This document shows, piece by piece, positions 6,774-15,954 of a DNA stretch of 16,690 nt. Source of the DNA: Chloroflexota bacterium. Its GTDB lineage: Bacteria > Chloroflexota > Anaerolineae > Anaerolineales > DRMV01. Positions within the stretch are counted from its first letter, which is position 1. Every line of letters begins with the position of its first letter. The position numbers and the translations under genes are program-made. The notes beneath the pieces were generated by a model that made no database searches, was not told where the DNA came from, and worked only from the letters and a program-made list of their open reading frames with translations. The stretch covers positions 1-16,690 of the forward strand of contig JAADEN010000049.1 in NCBI GenBank assembly GCA_013153375.1, read 5' to 3'.

Positions 6774-7798
6774 AGCAACACCCTCCGGCTGGCGGGGAAG
6801 CGCCGCCGCAACCAGCCGATCAACCCCGCGGGGATGAACAACACGATGAGCAGCAACAGCGCGCCCGAAACGGTGAGTTGGATGTCCTTCAAGTAGCGGT
6901 TGGTCAGCAGGAAGGCCCGCATGGCCTGATAGCCCGCCGCGCCCAGCACGGGCCCCAACACCGTGCCCTGGCCGCCCAGCATGACCATGACGATGGCCTC
7001 GATGGACAGGTGCAGGGGGAAGGCTTCGTGGGGCTCCACCGAGCCGTTGCGGAAGAAGAACAGCGCGCCCACCATGCCGGGCAGGATGGCCGAGAGCACG
7101 AAGGCCCAGGTCTTGGCCAGGGGCGTGACCACGCCCATGACCTCGGCCGCGTCCTCGTCCTCCCGGATGGACAGCAGCCCCAGGCCGAACTTGCTGGTGC
7201 GCACCGCGTAGGCCAGCAGCACCGCGGCCACGGCCAGGGCCACCAAAATGTAGTAGGTCATTTGCAGCATGGCGCGCGGCCCGCCGTAAGCCTGATACAC
7301 CGAGAAGTTCATGGTCAGGCCCAGGGGACCGCCGAAGGGGTCGAAGTTCTGAATGAAGGCTTTGACCGCCTCGTTGACGCCGATGGTGACCAGCGCGAAG
7401 TACGCGCCCCGCAGGCGCAGGATGCCGATGCCGATGAGCCAGGCCAGCAGACCCGCGGCCAGGCCCCCGGCCAGCAGCGCCTCCCACAGGGTGCGGCCCT
7501 GCACGGCCACCAGATAGAAGCCCACATAACCGCCCAGGCCAAAGAACACCACATGGCCGAAACTGACATATCCCGTATAACCCAGGATAATGTTCAAACT
7601 GACGGCCATCACCACGGCCCGCAACAGGGTGAACATGGTCTCGCGATGCACATCCTTGCCGGTGAGCAAGGGGAAGATGCCCAGGCCCAGGACCACCAGC
7701 AAAGGCAAGGCCCAGTTGGCCCAATGGCGTCCCGGCAAGGCGGGCCTGAAGTCGGCCAGGCGGAACGCCGGGGGCAAAGAGGGTTTTCGTTGGCTCAT
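6770..7798 (-). CDS. livM: Branched-chain amino-acid ABC transporter permease LivM
   Basis: A 342-residue integral membrane permease with about nine hydrophobic segments. The LivM hallmark GYTGYVSFGH is at 73-82, and the cytoplasmic EAA-like loop SIREDEDAAEVMGV is at 210-223, where the ATPases dock. The C-terminal segment LLIVLFIPAGLIGWLRRRF is typical. I prefer ATG 7798, which has GGGAG 8 bases upstream; an in-frame GTG at 7813 lacks any ribosome site. It follows livH by 36 bases and overlaps livG by four. It forms the translocation pore together with LivH. Confidence 0.94.
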   Translation of the reverse strand: MSQRKPSLPPAFRLADFRPALPGRHWANWALPLLVVLGLGIFPLLTGKDVHRETMFTLLRAVVMAVSLNIILGYTGYVSFGHVVFFGLGGYVGFYLVAVQGRTLWEALLAGGLAAGLLAWLIGIGILRLRGAYFALVTIGVNEAVKAFIQNFDPFGGPLGLTMNFSVYQAYGGPRAMLQMTYYILVALAVAAVLLAYAVRTSKFGLGLLSIREDEDAAEVMGVVTPLAKTWAFVLSAILPGMVGALFFFRNGSVEPHEAFPLHLSIEAIVMVMLGGQGTVLGPVLGAAGYQAMRAFLLTNRYLKDIQLTVSGALLLLIVLFIPAGLIGWLRRRFPASRRVLL

Positions 7799-7834
7799 GG
7801 TCTTCGCTCCCACGGTGAGATGTTCACGGCCCCG

Positions 7835-8710
7835 TTACGACTTTCCGCCAAACAGACCGGTGGGCCGTACCAGCAGAATGAACACGAACAGGCCGAACTC
7901 GATGACCGGCGTCCAGGAGGTCTCGAGGAACATGGGCACCAGGCCCTCGATGACGCCCAGAATCAGGCCGCCGAACAGCGAGCCAATGGGGTTGCCCAAA
8001 CCACCCAGCACGCCGATGACGAAACTCTTGAGTTCGTAGCGCCCGCCGTCGAAGATGGTGAAGGGGAAGATGGTGGCGATGAGCCCGCCCGCGAACGCGG
8101 CCAGCAGCACGCCCAGGCCGAAACTCAACGCCAGGATGGTGGTCGAAGGCACGCCCACCAGTTCGGCCGCGTCGCGGTTGTCGGTCACCGCGCGGATGTA
8201 ACGCCCCACCCGGGTGCGGTAGAGGAAGAAGTACAGCGCGGCCGCGATGAGCACCGCGGCCAACGCGGCCACCAGCCGGGCCGTGGGGACCACGATGTCG
8301 CCGAACAGGGTGATGCTGCCCAGGGAGAAGTCGATGTTGCGGGGCGCGCCGCCGAACACCGCGTTCATCACGCCCATGAGCATCATGTTGACCGAGTAGG
8401 TCGCCAGCAGCGACGAGAGGTGGGGCGCGTCGATGACCCGATGCACGGCCAGGTAATAGATGCCCATGCCGACGGGCAGGGCCAACAGCGTGGTCAGCAA
8501 CAGGGCCGGATAGGGGTTGCTCAGGCCCAGGAAGTTCATGATCAGATACACGCCGAACATGGCCAGCGCGATGAGCGGGCCGTGGGCCAGGTTGATGACA
8601 TCCATCACGCCCCAAATCAGGGTCAGCCCCATCGCGGCCACGCCAAACACGAACCCCAACATCAGACCGTCAATCAGAAACGATAAAGCCGTCGTCCAAT
8701 CCAACGCCAT
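7835..8710 (-). CDS. livH: Branched-chain amino-acid ABC transporter permease LivH
   Basis: A 291-residue inner-membrane permease, the usual LivH size, very hydrophobic with about eight segments. Family marks are GLTLIWGVMDVINLAHG (28-44), the EAA-like loop GRYIRAVTDNRDAAELVGV (169-187) and GLGNPIGSLFGGLILG (237-252). ATG 8710 is chosen because AAGGAG lies 8 bases upstream; an in-frame TTG at 8731 would place that ribosome site inside the gene. It is the first gene after the intrinsic terminator that follows the binding-protein gene, so its level probably depends on read-through. Confidence 0.94.
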   Translation of the reverse strand: MALDWTTALSFLIDGLMLGFVFGVAAMGLTLIWGVMDVINLAHGPLIALAMFGVYLIMNFLGLSNPYPALLLTTLLALPVGMGIYYLAVHRVIDAPHLSSLLATYSVNMMLMGVMNAVFGGAPRNIDFSLGSITLFGDIVVPTARLVAALAAVLIAAALYFFLYRTRVGRYIRAVTDNRDAAELVGVPSTTILALSFGLGVLLAAFAGGLIATIFPFTIFDGGRYELKSFVIGVLGGLGNPIGSLFGGLILGVIEGLVPMFLETSWTPVIEFGLFVFILLVRPTGLFGGKS

Positions 8711-8767
8711 GATGGGCGCTCCTTGTAGCAAGAGGATGGTGCGGTTTCAAACGACCGCCAGGGGGAC

Positions 8768-8796
8768 AAAAGGGGCCCGCGCGGCGCGCGGGCCCC
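8768..8796 (-). terminator. Internal (partial) terminator between the binding-protein gene and livH
   Basis: On the minus strand GGGGCCCGCGC (8796-8786) pairs with GCGCGGGCCCC (8782-8772), a perfect 11-bp stem with a 3-base loop, followed by TTTT (8771-8768). It starts 12 bases after the stop of the binding-protein gene. Such hairpins in ABC operons usually raise the ratio of binding protein to permease by stopping or protecting most of the transcript. Confidence 0.82.
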
Positions 8797-8808
8797 ACAA
8801 ATGCAACC

Positions 8809-10098
8809 TCACGGTTTCGGATAGAGCAGTTCCGCGGTAGCACCGGCCTCAGGCCAGACCACCTCTTTCTTCAGGTTGCCCTGATCGTCCTTCTGCCATT
8901 GGACATACACCATCTCGTGGCCGATCTGCAGGCCGTGGGCTTCGGGCGCGGTCTCGAACTTGATGCGGCCGAAGAAGATGAGCACATCCATCGCGTCCAG
9001 GGCTTCCTTGACCTTGGCCGGGTCGGTGGAGTCGGCCGCGCGGATGGCCTTCTCGAGGATCAGGCCCGCGGCATAGCCGCCCGCGGAGTGGTACGAGGGC
9101 TCCTCGCCATACTCGGCCACATAGGCGTCCACGAACTCCTTGCTGGTGGGGCCGAACCACTCGATGCCCAGTTTCTGGGCCGCTTCGGGCGTGTACTGGG
9201 CCTGGGGCTCCCACTGGCTGGGGCCCACGATGCCCACCGCCGCGTCGCCCAGTTCCGCGAAGTCGGGCTCGGGCGGCGCGACCAGCAAGGCCACGAACTT
9301 CACCGGCACGCCCTCCTCGTGCAGTTGGCGGGCGAAAGTGGAGCCGTCCTGGAAGTGGCCGCCGCCCAAGATGGCTTCCGCACCGCTGCCCACGATCTTG
9401 TTGATGAAGGGGCCGAAGTCGGTGGTGTCGGGCGCGTAGCCCTCGAAGAGCACCACTTCATAGCCTTTGCTCTCCGCGTAGTCCTTGGCCGCGGTCACCA
9501 CCGAGGTGGCGAACTTGCTGTCTTCGTACACGAACGCGATCTTCTTCAGTTCGGGGTCGGCCTTCTGCAAGATGTCCACCGCGCCGGTCAGGTAGCGGCT
9601 GGCCGGGGTGTAGATCTGGAACACCTGGGTGTAGCCCTTCTTGTAGATGGAATCGCTGGCCGCGCCGGTGGTGATCATCACCTTGCCGTACTGCTCCGCG
9701 ATCACGGCCGCGGCCGCGGTCAGGCCGCTGGAGTAAGGGCTGATGAGGAAGTCCGCGTTGTCTTCGGTGGCCAGGCGGGTGTACAGTTCTTGCACCCGAT
9801 CCTTGCTCGATTCGTCGTCGTAGGATACGGTCTTGAACTTGATCACCGTGCCGTCGCTCAGTTCGATGCCGCCGGCTTCATTGATCTGCTTGACCCACAG
9901 TTGCAGGCCCTTGACCTGGCGGCTGGACGACACATTGTATTTGCCCGTCTGCGATTCGGTGTAGCCGATGGTCAGCACGACCTCGTTGCCCTCGGTCTGC
10001 TGGCCGGTCTCGGCCTTACCGCCGCACGCGGCCAGGGCCAAGGCCAGCACCAATAGCAGGGCGAGCCCAAGCCACAGCGTTCCTTTGCCACGCTTCAT
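8809..10098 (-). CDS. Amino-acid ABC transporter substrate-binding lipoprotein (LivJ/LivK-like)
   Basis: A 429-residue extracytoplasmic binding protein of the Peripla_BP_6 / type I periplasmic-binding fold. The N-terminus MKRGKGTLWLGLALLLVLAL is a lipoprotein signal, with the lipobox LALAAC ending at Cys25 and a Gly-Gly after it, so the mature protein is membrane-anchored. Typical segments are VVLTIGYTESQTGKY (about 40-54), INEAGG (72-77), SPYSSGLTAAAAVIAEQYG and AGGYAAGLILEKAIRAA. At about 405 mature residues it is longer than E. coli LivJ (about 345), as in the broader family that also binds other amino acids, amides or urea; the ligand is unknown. AAGGAGGG precedes ATG 10098. It is first in the operon, ahead of an internal terminator that should make it the most abundant product. 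Confidence 0.93.
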   Translation of the reverse strand: MKRGKGTLWLGLALLLVLALALAACGGKAETGQQTEGNEVVLTIGYTESQTGKYNVSSSRQVKGLQLWVKQINEAGGIELSDGTVIKFKTVSYDDESSKDRVQELYTRLATEDNADFLISPYSSGLTAAAAVIAEQYGKVMITTGAASDSIYKKGYTQVFQIYTPASRYLTGAVDILQKADPELKKIAFVYEDSKFATSVVTAAKDYAESKGYEVVLFEGYAPDTTDFGPFINKIVGSGAEAILGGGHFQDGSTFARQLHEEGVPVKFVALLVAPPEPDFAELGDAAVGIVGPSQWEPQAQYTPEAAQKLGIEWFGPTSKEFVDAYVAEYGEEPSYHSAGGYAAGLILEKAIRAADSTDPAKVKEALDAMDVLIFFGRIKFETAPEAHGLQIGHEMVYVQWQKDDQGNLKKEVVWPEAGATAELLYPKP

Positions 10099-10150
10099 GG
10101 CTTCCCTCCTTCAATGGGGTGAGAATGAACGGCGGATAAAGATGTAGGAC

Positions 10151-10179
10151 ATTATAACCCCACCGCAGCGTCGCCACAA
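10151..10179 (-). promoter_or_regulatory. Promoter of the liv operon
   Basis: On the minus strand TTGTGG (10179-10174) and a perfect TATAAT (10156-10151) are separated by exactly 17 bases. The predicted start is about 45 bases before the binding-protein ATG. A candidate promoter on the other strand (GTGACA, 10180-10185) begins at the very next base, back to back with this -35. Confidence 0.65.
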
Positions 10180-10266
10180 GTGACATTTATCCCTGACGGG
10201 CATATCTGTATATCAGCATGAGCAGATAAGTTCCGTAGAGCCGCGTGGGAGTGCCCTCCCTTTTTT
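10180..10266 (+). ncRNA. Possible short plus-strand transcript ending in a terminator
   Basis: A hairpin GGGAG (10247-10251) / CTCCC (10256-10260) followed by TTTTTT (10261-10266) is an intrinsic terminator for the plus strand, yet no plus-strand gene lies upstream. GTGACA (10180-10185), 17 bases, then TATCTG (10203-10208) is a modest promoter candidate that would give an RNA of roughly 50 bases. TATCTG/CAGATA (10203-10208/10223-10228) is an inverted repeat that could instead be an operator. This could also simply be an insulator for the divergent promoters. Confidence 0.25.
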
Positions 10267-10322
10267 AGAAACCCACGAAACGGGTGAAAAGTTACGCGCC
10301 CGGGCCCCGCGGGCCGCGATGA

Positions 10323-10351
10323 TGGAAATCATGGGCCAAGCGCGGTATAAT
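10323..10351 (+). promoter_or_regulatory. Promoter of the glutamate dehydrogenase gene
   Basis: TGGAAA (10323-10328; four of six -35 matches), a 17-base spacer, then a perfect TATAAT (10346-10351). Transcription should begin near 10358, about 22 bases before the leader ORF and about 140 bases before the dehydrogenase start. Confidence 0.65.
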
Positions 10352-10366
10352 GGCCCCGCCTCTGGC

Positions 10367-10460
10367 AAAGGAGCCCGGCATGATCGGCCGTCTGAATAGC
10401 CGTCGTCGTCATTCGCCCTTGTTTACGGGTTGCACCCGGCCCGTCCGGGCTCTTTTCTTT
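10367..10460 (+). promoter_or_regulatory. Candidate attenuator in the glutamate dehydrogenase leader
   Basis: Three pairings compete. Antiterminator-like: CGGGT (10426-10430) with ACCCG (10434-10438). Terminator-like: CCCGG (10435-10439) with CCGGG (10445-10449), followed by CTCTTTTCTTTT (to 10461). Long-range: AAAGGAGCCCGG (10367-10378) with CCGGGCTCTTTT (10445-10456), 12 pairs with one G-U, which would hide the leader ORF's ribosome site and break the terminator. The whole set overlaps a short ORF, as in ribosome-mediated attenuators. The pairings are seen directly; regulation is inference, and the terminator stem is only 5 bp. Confidence 0.5.
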
Positions 10461-10463
10461 TAA
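10380..10463 (+). CDS. Putative 27-residue leader peptide upstream of glutamate dehydrogenase
   Basis: ATG 10380 is preceded by a strong AAAGGAG (10367-10373) six bases away and lies about 22 bases after the predicted transcription start. The ORF begins MIGRLNSRRRHSPLF and ends VRALFF before TAA 10461-10463, 33 bases before the dehydrogenase ATG. Codons 8-10 are three consecutive CGT Arg codons followed by CAT His. CGT is uncommon in the surrounding GC-rich genes, which mostly use CGC or CGG. The last third encodes the terminator-like hairpin and U-tract, so a translating or stalled ribosome would alter folding. I do not recognise the peptide. It could be a chance ORF, but the ribosome site, position and codon run argue for translation. 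Confidence 0.5.
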   Translation: MIGRLNSRRRHSPLFTGCTRPVRALFF

Positions 10464-10496
10464 ACTAAACTCCACTCCGACAGGAGGAAGATCGGC

Positions 10497-11819
10497 ATGT
10501 CCAAGAGCGCAAACGCCAATTCCAAGGCCGCCCGAACCGAGGCGGTCAATCCTTTTCATATGGCCCAGGCCCAGTTCGACCACATCGCCAACATGATCGG
10601 CCTGAGCCACGACGCGCGGCAAATCTTGCGCTGGCCCATGCGCGAGTTCAAGTTCCAAATCCCCGTGCGCATGGACGACGGGAGCCTGAAAGTCTTCTTC
10701 GGCTACCGCGTCCAGCACAACGACGCGCGCGGCCCGGCCAAGGGCGGCATCCGCTTCCACCCCAACGAGACGGTGGACACGGTGCGGGCCTTGGCCATGT
10801 GGATGACCTGGAAGACCGCGGTGGTGAACATCCCCTTGGGCGGGGGCAAAGGCGGCGTGGCCGTGGCTCCGGCCAGTTTGAGCCGCGGCGAGCAAGAGGC
10901 CCTGGTGCGCGGCTGGATCGACCAGATCTGGCGCAACATCGGCCCCGGCATCGACATCCCCGCGCCGGATGTGGGCACCACCCCCCAGATGATGGGCTGG
11001 ATGATGGACGAGTACAGCAAGCGGGTGGGGCGCTACACCCCCGGCGTCATCACCGGCAAACCCCTGGCCGTGGGCGGCTCGCCCGGCCGCAAGGAGGCCA
11101 CCGGCTTCGGCGTCATCTACCAGGTGCGCGAGGCCATGAAACTGTTGCACATGGAGCCCGAAAAGAGCACCGCGTCGGTGCAGGGCTTCGGCAATGTGGG
11201 CCGGCACGCGGCTCTGGGCTTCACCAAGTTCCTGGGCGGCAAGGTGGTGAGCGTGGCCTACTACGACAATCAGGACCAGCGGCCGTACACCATCTCCCAC
11301 GACCAGGGGCTGGACATCGAATTTCTGATCTCCATCACCGACATCTTCGGCACCATTGACAAAGACAAAGCCCGCGCGGCCGGCTACACCGTCGAGGACG
11401 GCGACGCGTGGCTGAGCAAGGATGTGGATGTGCTCATCCCGGCCGCGCTGGAGGCCCAGATTCGGGGCGACAATGTGCACCGCATCAGCGACCGGGTGCG
11501 CATCCTGGCCGAGGGCGCCAACGGCCCCACCACCCCCGAGGCCGACCAGGTGCTGGAGGAGCGCAACATCCTGGTCATCCCCGACTTTCTGTGCAACGCG
11601 GGCGGCGTCATGGTGTCCTACTTCGAAAGCGTGCAGAGCAACATGAACTACTACTGGACGCGTGAAGAGGTGTTGGAGCGGCTGGACAAGAAGATCACCC
11701 ACGCGTTCCACAAGGTCTTCGAACTGGCCCACGGCGAGGGCCTCTACCCGCGCGATGCGGCCTACATCGTGGCCATCCAGCGGGTGGTCGAGACCATGGA
11801 GGTGCGGGGGTGGATTTGA
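10497..11819 (+). CDS. gdhA: Glutamate dehydrogenase (Glu/Leu/Phe/Val dehydrogenase family)
   Basis: A 440-residue cytoplasmic oxidoreductase, the size of the small hexameric glutamate dehydrogenases; it interconverts glutamate and 2-oxoglutarate plus ammonia using NAD(P). The catalytic residues can be aligned with Clostridium symbiosum GDH at a constant offset of seven: Lys82 (K89), Lys106 (K113), Lys118 in PLGGGKGG (K125) and Asp158 in PAPDVGT (D165). The dinucleotide site GFGNVG is at 230-235. After the second strand the usual acidic SDS-like motif reads VAYYDNQDQ, so NAD versus NADP preference is unclear. A related leucine or valine dehydrogenase is less likely at this length. AGGAGG lies 8-9 bases before the ATG. 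Monocistronic behind a structured leader; beside an amino-acid importer, a catabolic role is likely. Confidence 0.93.
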   Translation: MSKSANANSKAARTEAVNPFHMAQAQFDHIANMIGLSHDARQILRWPMREFKFQIPVRMDDGSLKVFFGYRVQHNDARGPAKGGIRFHPNETVDTVRALAMWMTWKTAVVNIPLGGGKGGVAVAPASLSRGEQEALVRGWIDQIWRNIGPGIDIPAPDVGTTPQMMGWMMDEYSKRVGRYTPGVITGKPLAVGGSPGRKEATGFGVIYQVREAMKLLHMEPEKSTASVQGFGNVGRHAALGFTKFLGGKVVSVAYYDNQDQRPYTISHDQGLDIEFLISITDIFGTIDKDKARAAGYTVEDGDAWLSKDVDVLIPAALEAQIRGDNVHRISDRVRILAEGANGPTTPEADQVLEERNILVIPDFLCNAGGVMVSYFESVQSNMNYYWTREEVLERLDKKITHAFHKVFELAHGEGLYPRDAAYIVAIQRVVETMEVRGWI

Positions 11820-11826
11820 TCTCGGG

Positions 11827-11861
11827 CCGGGGTTGAACCCCGGTCTCGGGGCTCTCAGCCC
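11827..11861. other. Paired hairpins filling the gdh/truD convergent gap
   Basis: The 42 bases between the two stop codons are almost all hairpin: CCGGGG (11827-11832) with CCCCGG (11838-11843), and GGGCT (11849-11853) with AGCCC (11857-11861), which touches the truD stop. No U-tract follows on either strand, so these are not classical intrinsic terminators, but they may block or protect 3' ends of both messages. Confidence 0.5.
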
Positions 11862-12923
11862 TTACGCGCCGGATGCGGCGGCCTCCGGCCGGGGCGCTAT
11901 CGCGTCCTCGACGAGGAACTCCCGCAGCACCGCGGTGGCGAAGCCGCCCTTGGGCAGCGAGAAGGTGAAGACCAGCGCGTCCGGCCCCAGGGCCTGAATT
12001 TGCAAATCGTCCAACCACAAGCGTCCGACCCGCCGGGTGCCCTTGGCGCGCACCCGGCGGAACGCGTCCGGGCTCAGACCCTCTTCGTCCAGGATGGCCT
12101 GCTCCAGCGCGCCGGCTGCGCCTTCGGCGCGCCACATCTTGTAGCCGAAGATGGGGCCGGTGAAGTGGATCTCGCCCCGCGCGTACCGCTCGGCCTCGGC
12201 CTCAGGATCTTCCACCACGAACATGCCGCCCGTGGCCGCCTTTTGGGCGATGTCGCCCGGCAACAGGCGGGTGAACGCGCCCTGGGCCACGCGGCGGGCC
12301 AGGTAGCGGTTGAACAACTCGGCCTGATACGCGGAAACCAGCAGATTGCGCAGCCATTTCTTGCGCGGGCCCCGGCCCTCGAGCAGCGCCCGGCCTCGGG
12401 CCGGGTTGTCGCCCAGGCGTCCGAAGCGCTGCGGGCCGTAGTAGTTGGGCGCGCCCACCTGCCGCAGCCGCGCGGCAATGGCCTGGGCCCGCGGCAGCGC
12501 GTCGGGCGGCACCGCGCGCACCACGATGCGAAAGCGGTTGCCCCGCAGGTGGCCGGTGCGCAGTTTGTGGCGATGCCGCCTGGCCCAGTGGATGGTGACC
12601 TCGGGCAGCGCGGCCTGGGCTTTGACCCGCACGAACTCGGGGTCCGGGTGGGGCACGGAGAAAGTCTGGGTGGTCACCGCGTGGCGATCCTTGAAGCCGG
12701 CCATGCCGATGACCTCCGGGGGGACGCCGAAGGCTTGGGCCAGGCGCTCCCGCACGGCGGCGCTGGTCAACCCGCGCTTGGTGAGCCGCAAGAAAGTGTG
12801 GTCGCCCTCGCCCGCGGGCTCGTACGCGGGGATCTCCTCCACCACGAAGTCCTCGGGCGCGGCCCGCAGCCGGCCCGAGAAGCGCGGGATGTCGGTCACC
12901 ACACGAGGCAGATCAGGCATCAT
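11862..12923 (-). CDS. truD: tRNA pseudouridine(13) synthase TruD
   Basis: A 353-residue RNA-modifying enzyme of the TruD family, which makes pseudouridine at position 13 of tRNA(Glu) in E. coli. The hallmark GFKDRHAVTTQ (76-86) contains the catalytic Asp79. RTGHLRGNRFRIVVR (122-136), NYYGPQRFG (160-168) and the C-terminal KGGFATAVLREFL (325-337) are family segments, and the length matches. Two tandem ATGs (12923 and 12920) lie only six bases past an extended -10 sequence with no Shine-Dalgarno site, so the message is probably leaderless. It is monocistronic and convergent with gdh. In-frame Ala/Glu-rich residues at the C-terminus are unremarkable. Confidence 0.94.
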   Translation of the reverse strand: MMPDLPRVVTDIPRFSGRLRAAPEDFVVEEIPAYEPAGEGDHTFLRLTKRGLTSAAVRERLAQAFGVPPEVIGMAGFKDRHAVTTQTFSVPHPDPEFVRVKAQAALPEVTIHWARRHRHKLRTGHLRGNRFRIVVRAVPPDALPRAQAIAARLRQVGAPNYYGPQRFGRLGDNPARGRALLEGRGPRKKWLRNLLVSAYQAELFNRYLARRVAQGAFTRLLPGDIAQKAATGGMFVVEDPEAEAERYARGEIHFTGPIFGYKMWRAEGAAGALEQAILDEEGLSPDAFRRVRAKGTRRVGRLWLDDLQIQALGPDALVFTFSLPKGGFATAVLREFLVEDAIAPRPEAAASGA

Positions 12924-12929
12924 GGGGAT

Positions 12930-12938
12930 AGTATAGCA
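12930..12938 (-). promoter_or_regulatory. Extended -10 promoter giving a leaderless truD mRNA
   Basis: On the minus strand TGC precedes TATACT (12938-12930), an extended -10 motif; no -35 is visible in the GC-rich upstream DNA. The normal start distance puts the first nucleotide at or within a few bases of the truD ATG (12923). Confidence 0.55.
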
Positions 12939-13011
12939 GAGGCCGGCCTCGGCCGCGGCGGCCAGGTTCGTGACGGATGCAGGAATATATTACCGAGGGC
13001 AGGGCGGCGGT

Positions 13012-13239
13012 TCAGGCGCCGTCCGGCAGCAGCACCTGCCCCGCGGGGGCTTGAAAGCCGATCTGCTTGTGCGTCCCGTCGCAGAAGGGCTTGTTGGACG
13101 ACGCGCCGCAGCGACACAAAGCCACGCGCTTGCCCGACACGCGGCGCTCGTGCCCCGCGGCGTCGCGCCACACCACCGGTCCATCCACCAACAACGGCCC
13201 GTTTTCCAGCGCAACGATCACCTTCGGACGCGCAGTCAT
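13012..13239 (-). CDS. CDGSH-type [2Fe-2S] iron-sulfur protein
   Basis: A 75-residue protein with one CDGSH iron-sulfur domain: Cys42-Arg-Cys44-Gly and then PFCDGTH, giving the 3-Cys/1-His ligand set Cys42, Cys44, Cys53 and His57 that holds a redox-active, labile [2Fe-2S] cluster. The motif has Thr where mitoNEET has Ser (CDGTH), common in bacterial members. ATG 13239 has AGGAGG at good spacing, and the gene follows copA by 26 bases, so it is the third gene of the copper operon. No transmembrane segment is present, so it is cytoplasmic. Its job is not known; cluster transfer, redox sensing or a sacrificial copper-sensitive cluster are possible inferences from context. Confidence 0.92.
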   Translation of the reverse strand: MTARPKVIVALENGPLLVDGPVVWRDAAGHERRVSGKRVALCRCGASSNKPFCDGTHKQIGFQAPAGQVLLPDGA

Positions 13240-13265
13240 GGCACACCTCCTTGTCACCGCGTCGG

Positions 13266-15692
<2,427 letters not shown>

Positions 15693-15726
15693 GGGCCTCC
15701 TTTGGGGGAAGGGCTCCGCGCGCGGC

Positions 15727-15942
15727 TCAGGCCAGACGCTCGGCCGCGGGGTAGTTGATTTCGGCCAACGCCTGACGGATGCGCTCCTCGGTGGCCGGGG
15801 CCTCGAAGGTCACTTCCACCGTCTGGCCTTCCACCTCCGCGTACACTTCGAGCACGCCGTCCAGTTCGGCCAGTTCCCGCTCGATGGTCATCACGCAGTG
15901 GTGACACGAGATGTTGGGCACGCGATACTTGACCGTGGGCAT
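15727..15942 (-). CDS. copZ: Copper chaperone CopZ (heavy-metal-associated domain)
   Basis: A 71-residue single HMA domain of ferredoxin-like fold, the normal CopZ size, which binds Cu(I) through Cys13 and Cys16 in NISCHHC and hands it to CopA. The two histidines between the cysteines are unusual but occur in bacterial CopZ-like proteins. Tyr64 in NYP fits the conserved aromatic near the metal loop. I choose ATG 15942 because AAGGAGG lies 6 bases upstream; longer in-frame starts would put the promoter region and ribosome site inside the gene. It is the first gene of the copZ-copA-CDGSH operon. Confidence 0.93.
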   Translation of the reverse strand: MPTVKYRVPNISCHHCVMTIERELAELDGVLEVYAEVEGQTVEVTFEAPATEERIRQALAEINYPAAERLA

Positions 15943-15954
15943 GTCGGCCTCCTT

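Noticed and set aside
7799..7813. Upstream GTG start for livM
   Set aside because: No ribosome site in front of it, whereas ATG 7798 has GGGAG at good spacing; the GTG start would absorb that site.
6878..8686. 602-codon plus-strand open frame opposite livM and livH
   Set aside because: Gln/His/Gly-rich antisense translation of two well-recognised permease genes.
8711..8731. Upstream TTG start for livH
   Set aside because: It would place the strong AAGGAG site inside the gene; ATG 8710 fits that site and the family length.
10099..10496. tRNA or known riboswitch in the gdh upstream region
   Set aside because: No cloverleaf or T-loop sequence, and no match I can recognise to a known riboswitch core; the structure seen fits a leader-peptide attenuator better.
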